Source: an uncultured Clostridia bacterium (GTDB taxonomy: Bacteria > Bacillota > Clostridia > Christensenellales > Aristaeellaceae). From it: a stretch of 12,393 bases of DNA. This document shows positions 12,112 to 12,393 of this stretch, in pieces; position 1 is the stretch's first letter; each line of letters begins with the position of its first letter. The notes under the pieces were generated by a model. It was given only the letters and a program-made list of their open reading frames with translations. It was not told the origin of the DNA and made no database searches. Where the stretch lies: assembly GCA_937907055.1 (NCBI GenBank), contig CALCTW010000049.1, positions 1 to 12,393 on the forward strand, in the 5' to 3' direction. The position numbers and the translations under genes were made by a program.

Positions 12112-12393
12112 ATGGCAGAGAAACTGACTATGGACAAACTCGCTGCGCTTTGTAAAAACCGCGGCTTTATTTTCCCCGGCAGCGACATCTACGGCGGTCT
12201 CGCAAACAGCTGGGATTTCGGCCCTCTGGGTGTTGAATTCAAAAACAATGTCAAGAAGGCCTGGTGGCAGAAGTTCGTACAGGAAAGCAAGTACAACACC
12301 GGTCTGGACTGCGCCATCCTGATGAACCGCGAGGTGTGGGTGGCTTCCGGCCACGTGGGCGGCTTCAACGACCCGCTGATGGACTGCAAGGCC
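12112..12393 (+). CDS. glyS: Glycyl-tRNA synthetase, single-chain (dimeric) type, N-terminal part
   Basis: This class II aminoacyl-tRNA synthetase charges tRNA-Gly with glycine. Only the first 94 codons are in the window and the frame runs off the edge. The visible part matches the alpha2-type GlyRS (GlyQS), not the alpha2beta2 form: LAALCKNRGFIFPGSDIYGGLANSWDFGPLGVEFKNNVKKAWWQKF (7-52, including the class II motif 1 region), then GLDCAILMNREVWVASGHVGGFNDPLMDC (63-92). The start is set by GGAGGT (12098-12103), eight bases before the ATG. The nearby ATG at 12105 is out of frame. It has its own promoter. Confidence 0.96.
   Translation, partial: MAEKLTMDKLAALCKNRGFIFPGSDIYGGLANSWDFGPLGVEFKNNVKKAWWQKFVQESKYNTGLDCAILMNREVWVASGHVGGFNDPLMDCKA

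Overview
The window reads as a contig from an anaerobic, moderately GC-rich member of the Clostridia (Bacillota). Evidence: the gene order rsmD–coaD–small coiled-coil protein, the block rpmH–rnpA–yidD–yidC–jag, a single-chain GlyRS, ferredoxin-dependent indolepyruvate oxidoreductase, and strong AGGAGG-type ribosome binding sites. A finer assignment (for example Christensenellales- or Oscillospirales-like) would be a guess. All genes are on the + strand. Most of the window is conserved core genome. I see no mobile element, CRISPR array, tRNA, rRNA or defence system.

Layout. (1) Bases 1 to about 430 do not belong to the rest: an NPCBM carbohydrate-binding-type fragment and then an SppA protease fragment are joined in frame to the C-terminal part of IorA. 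The family changes, the shifts in base composition and codon use, and similarity between the families at the joints point to a misassembled contig edge. (2) About 430–3606 is an arylpyruvate/arylacetate module: iorA, iorB, paaK and a double-ACT-domain protein. IorAB interconverts arylpyruvates and arylacyl-CoA with ferredoxin, and PaaK activates arylacetates to their CoA thioesters. The ACT protein is a plausible amino-acid sensor and may have its own promoter. (3) 3634–7302: alr (D-alanine for cell wall), an unrecognised five-segment membrane protein overlapping rsmD (16S rRNA methylation), coaD (coenzyme A synthesis), and a coiled-coil protein built of eight 11-residue units. This stretch ends at a clear intrinsic terminator. 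(4) 7431–10991: a good sigma-A-type promoter, a leader with two hairpins, then rpmH (44 aa), a hairpin-rich 220-bp spacer, rnpA, yidD, yidC and jag, closed by another terminator. This block makes ribosomal protein L34, the RNase P protein, the membrane-insertion machinery and its RNA-binding partner. It often lies next to dnaA and oriC, but neither is visible here. (5) 11016–12393: a low-specificity threonine aldolase (threonine to glycine plus acetaldehyde), then a promoter and the first 94 codons of glycyl-tRNA synthetase, so a glycine producer sits beside a glycine consumer.

The features most worth following up are YidC, which carries a large insert of about 260 residues in the extracytoplasmic loop between its second and third core membrane segments, including five 14-residue repeats; the hendecad-repeat protein after coaD; the structured rpmH leader and rpmH–rnpA spacer; and the three-way in-frame chimera at the left edge, which should not be read as a new multidomain protein without read-level proof.
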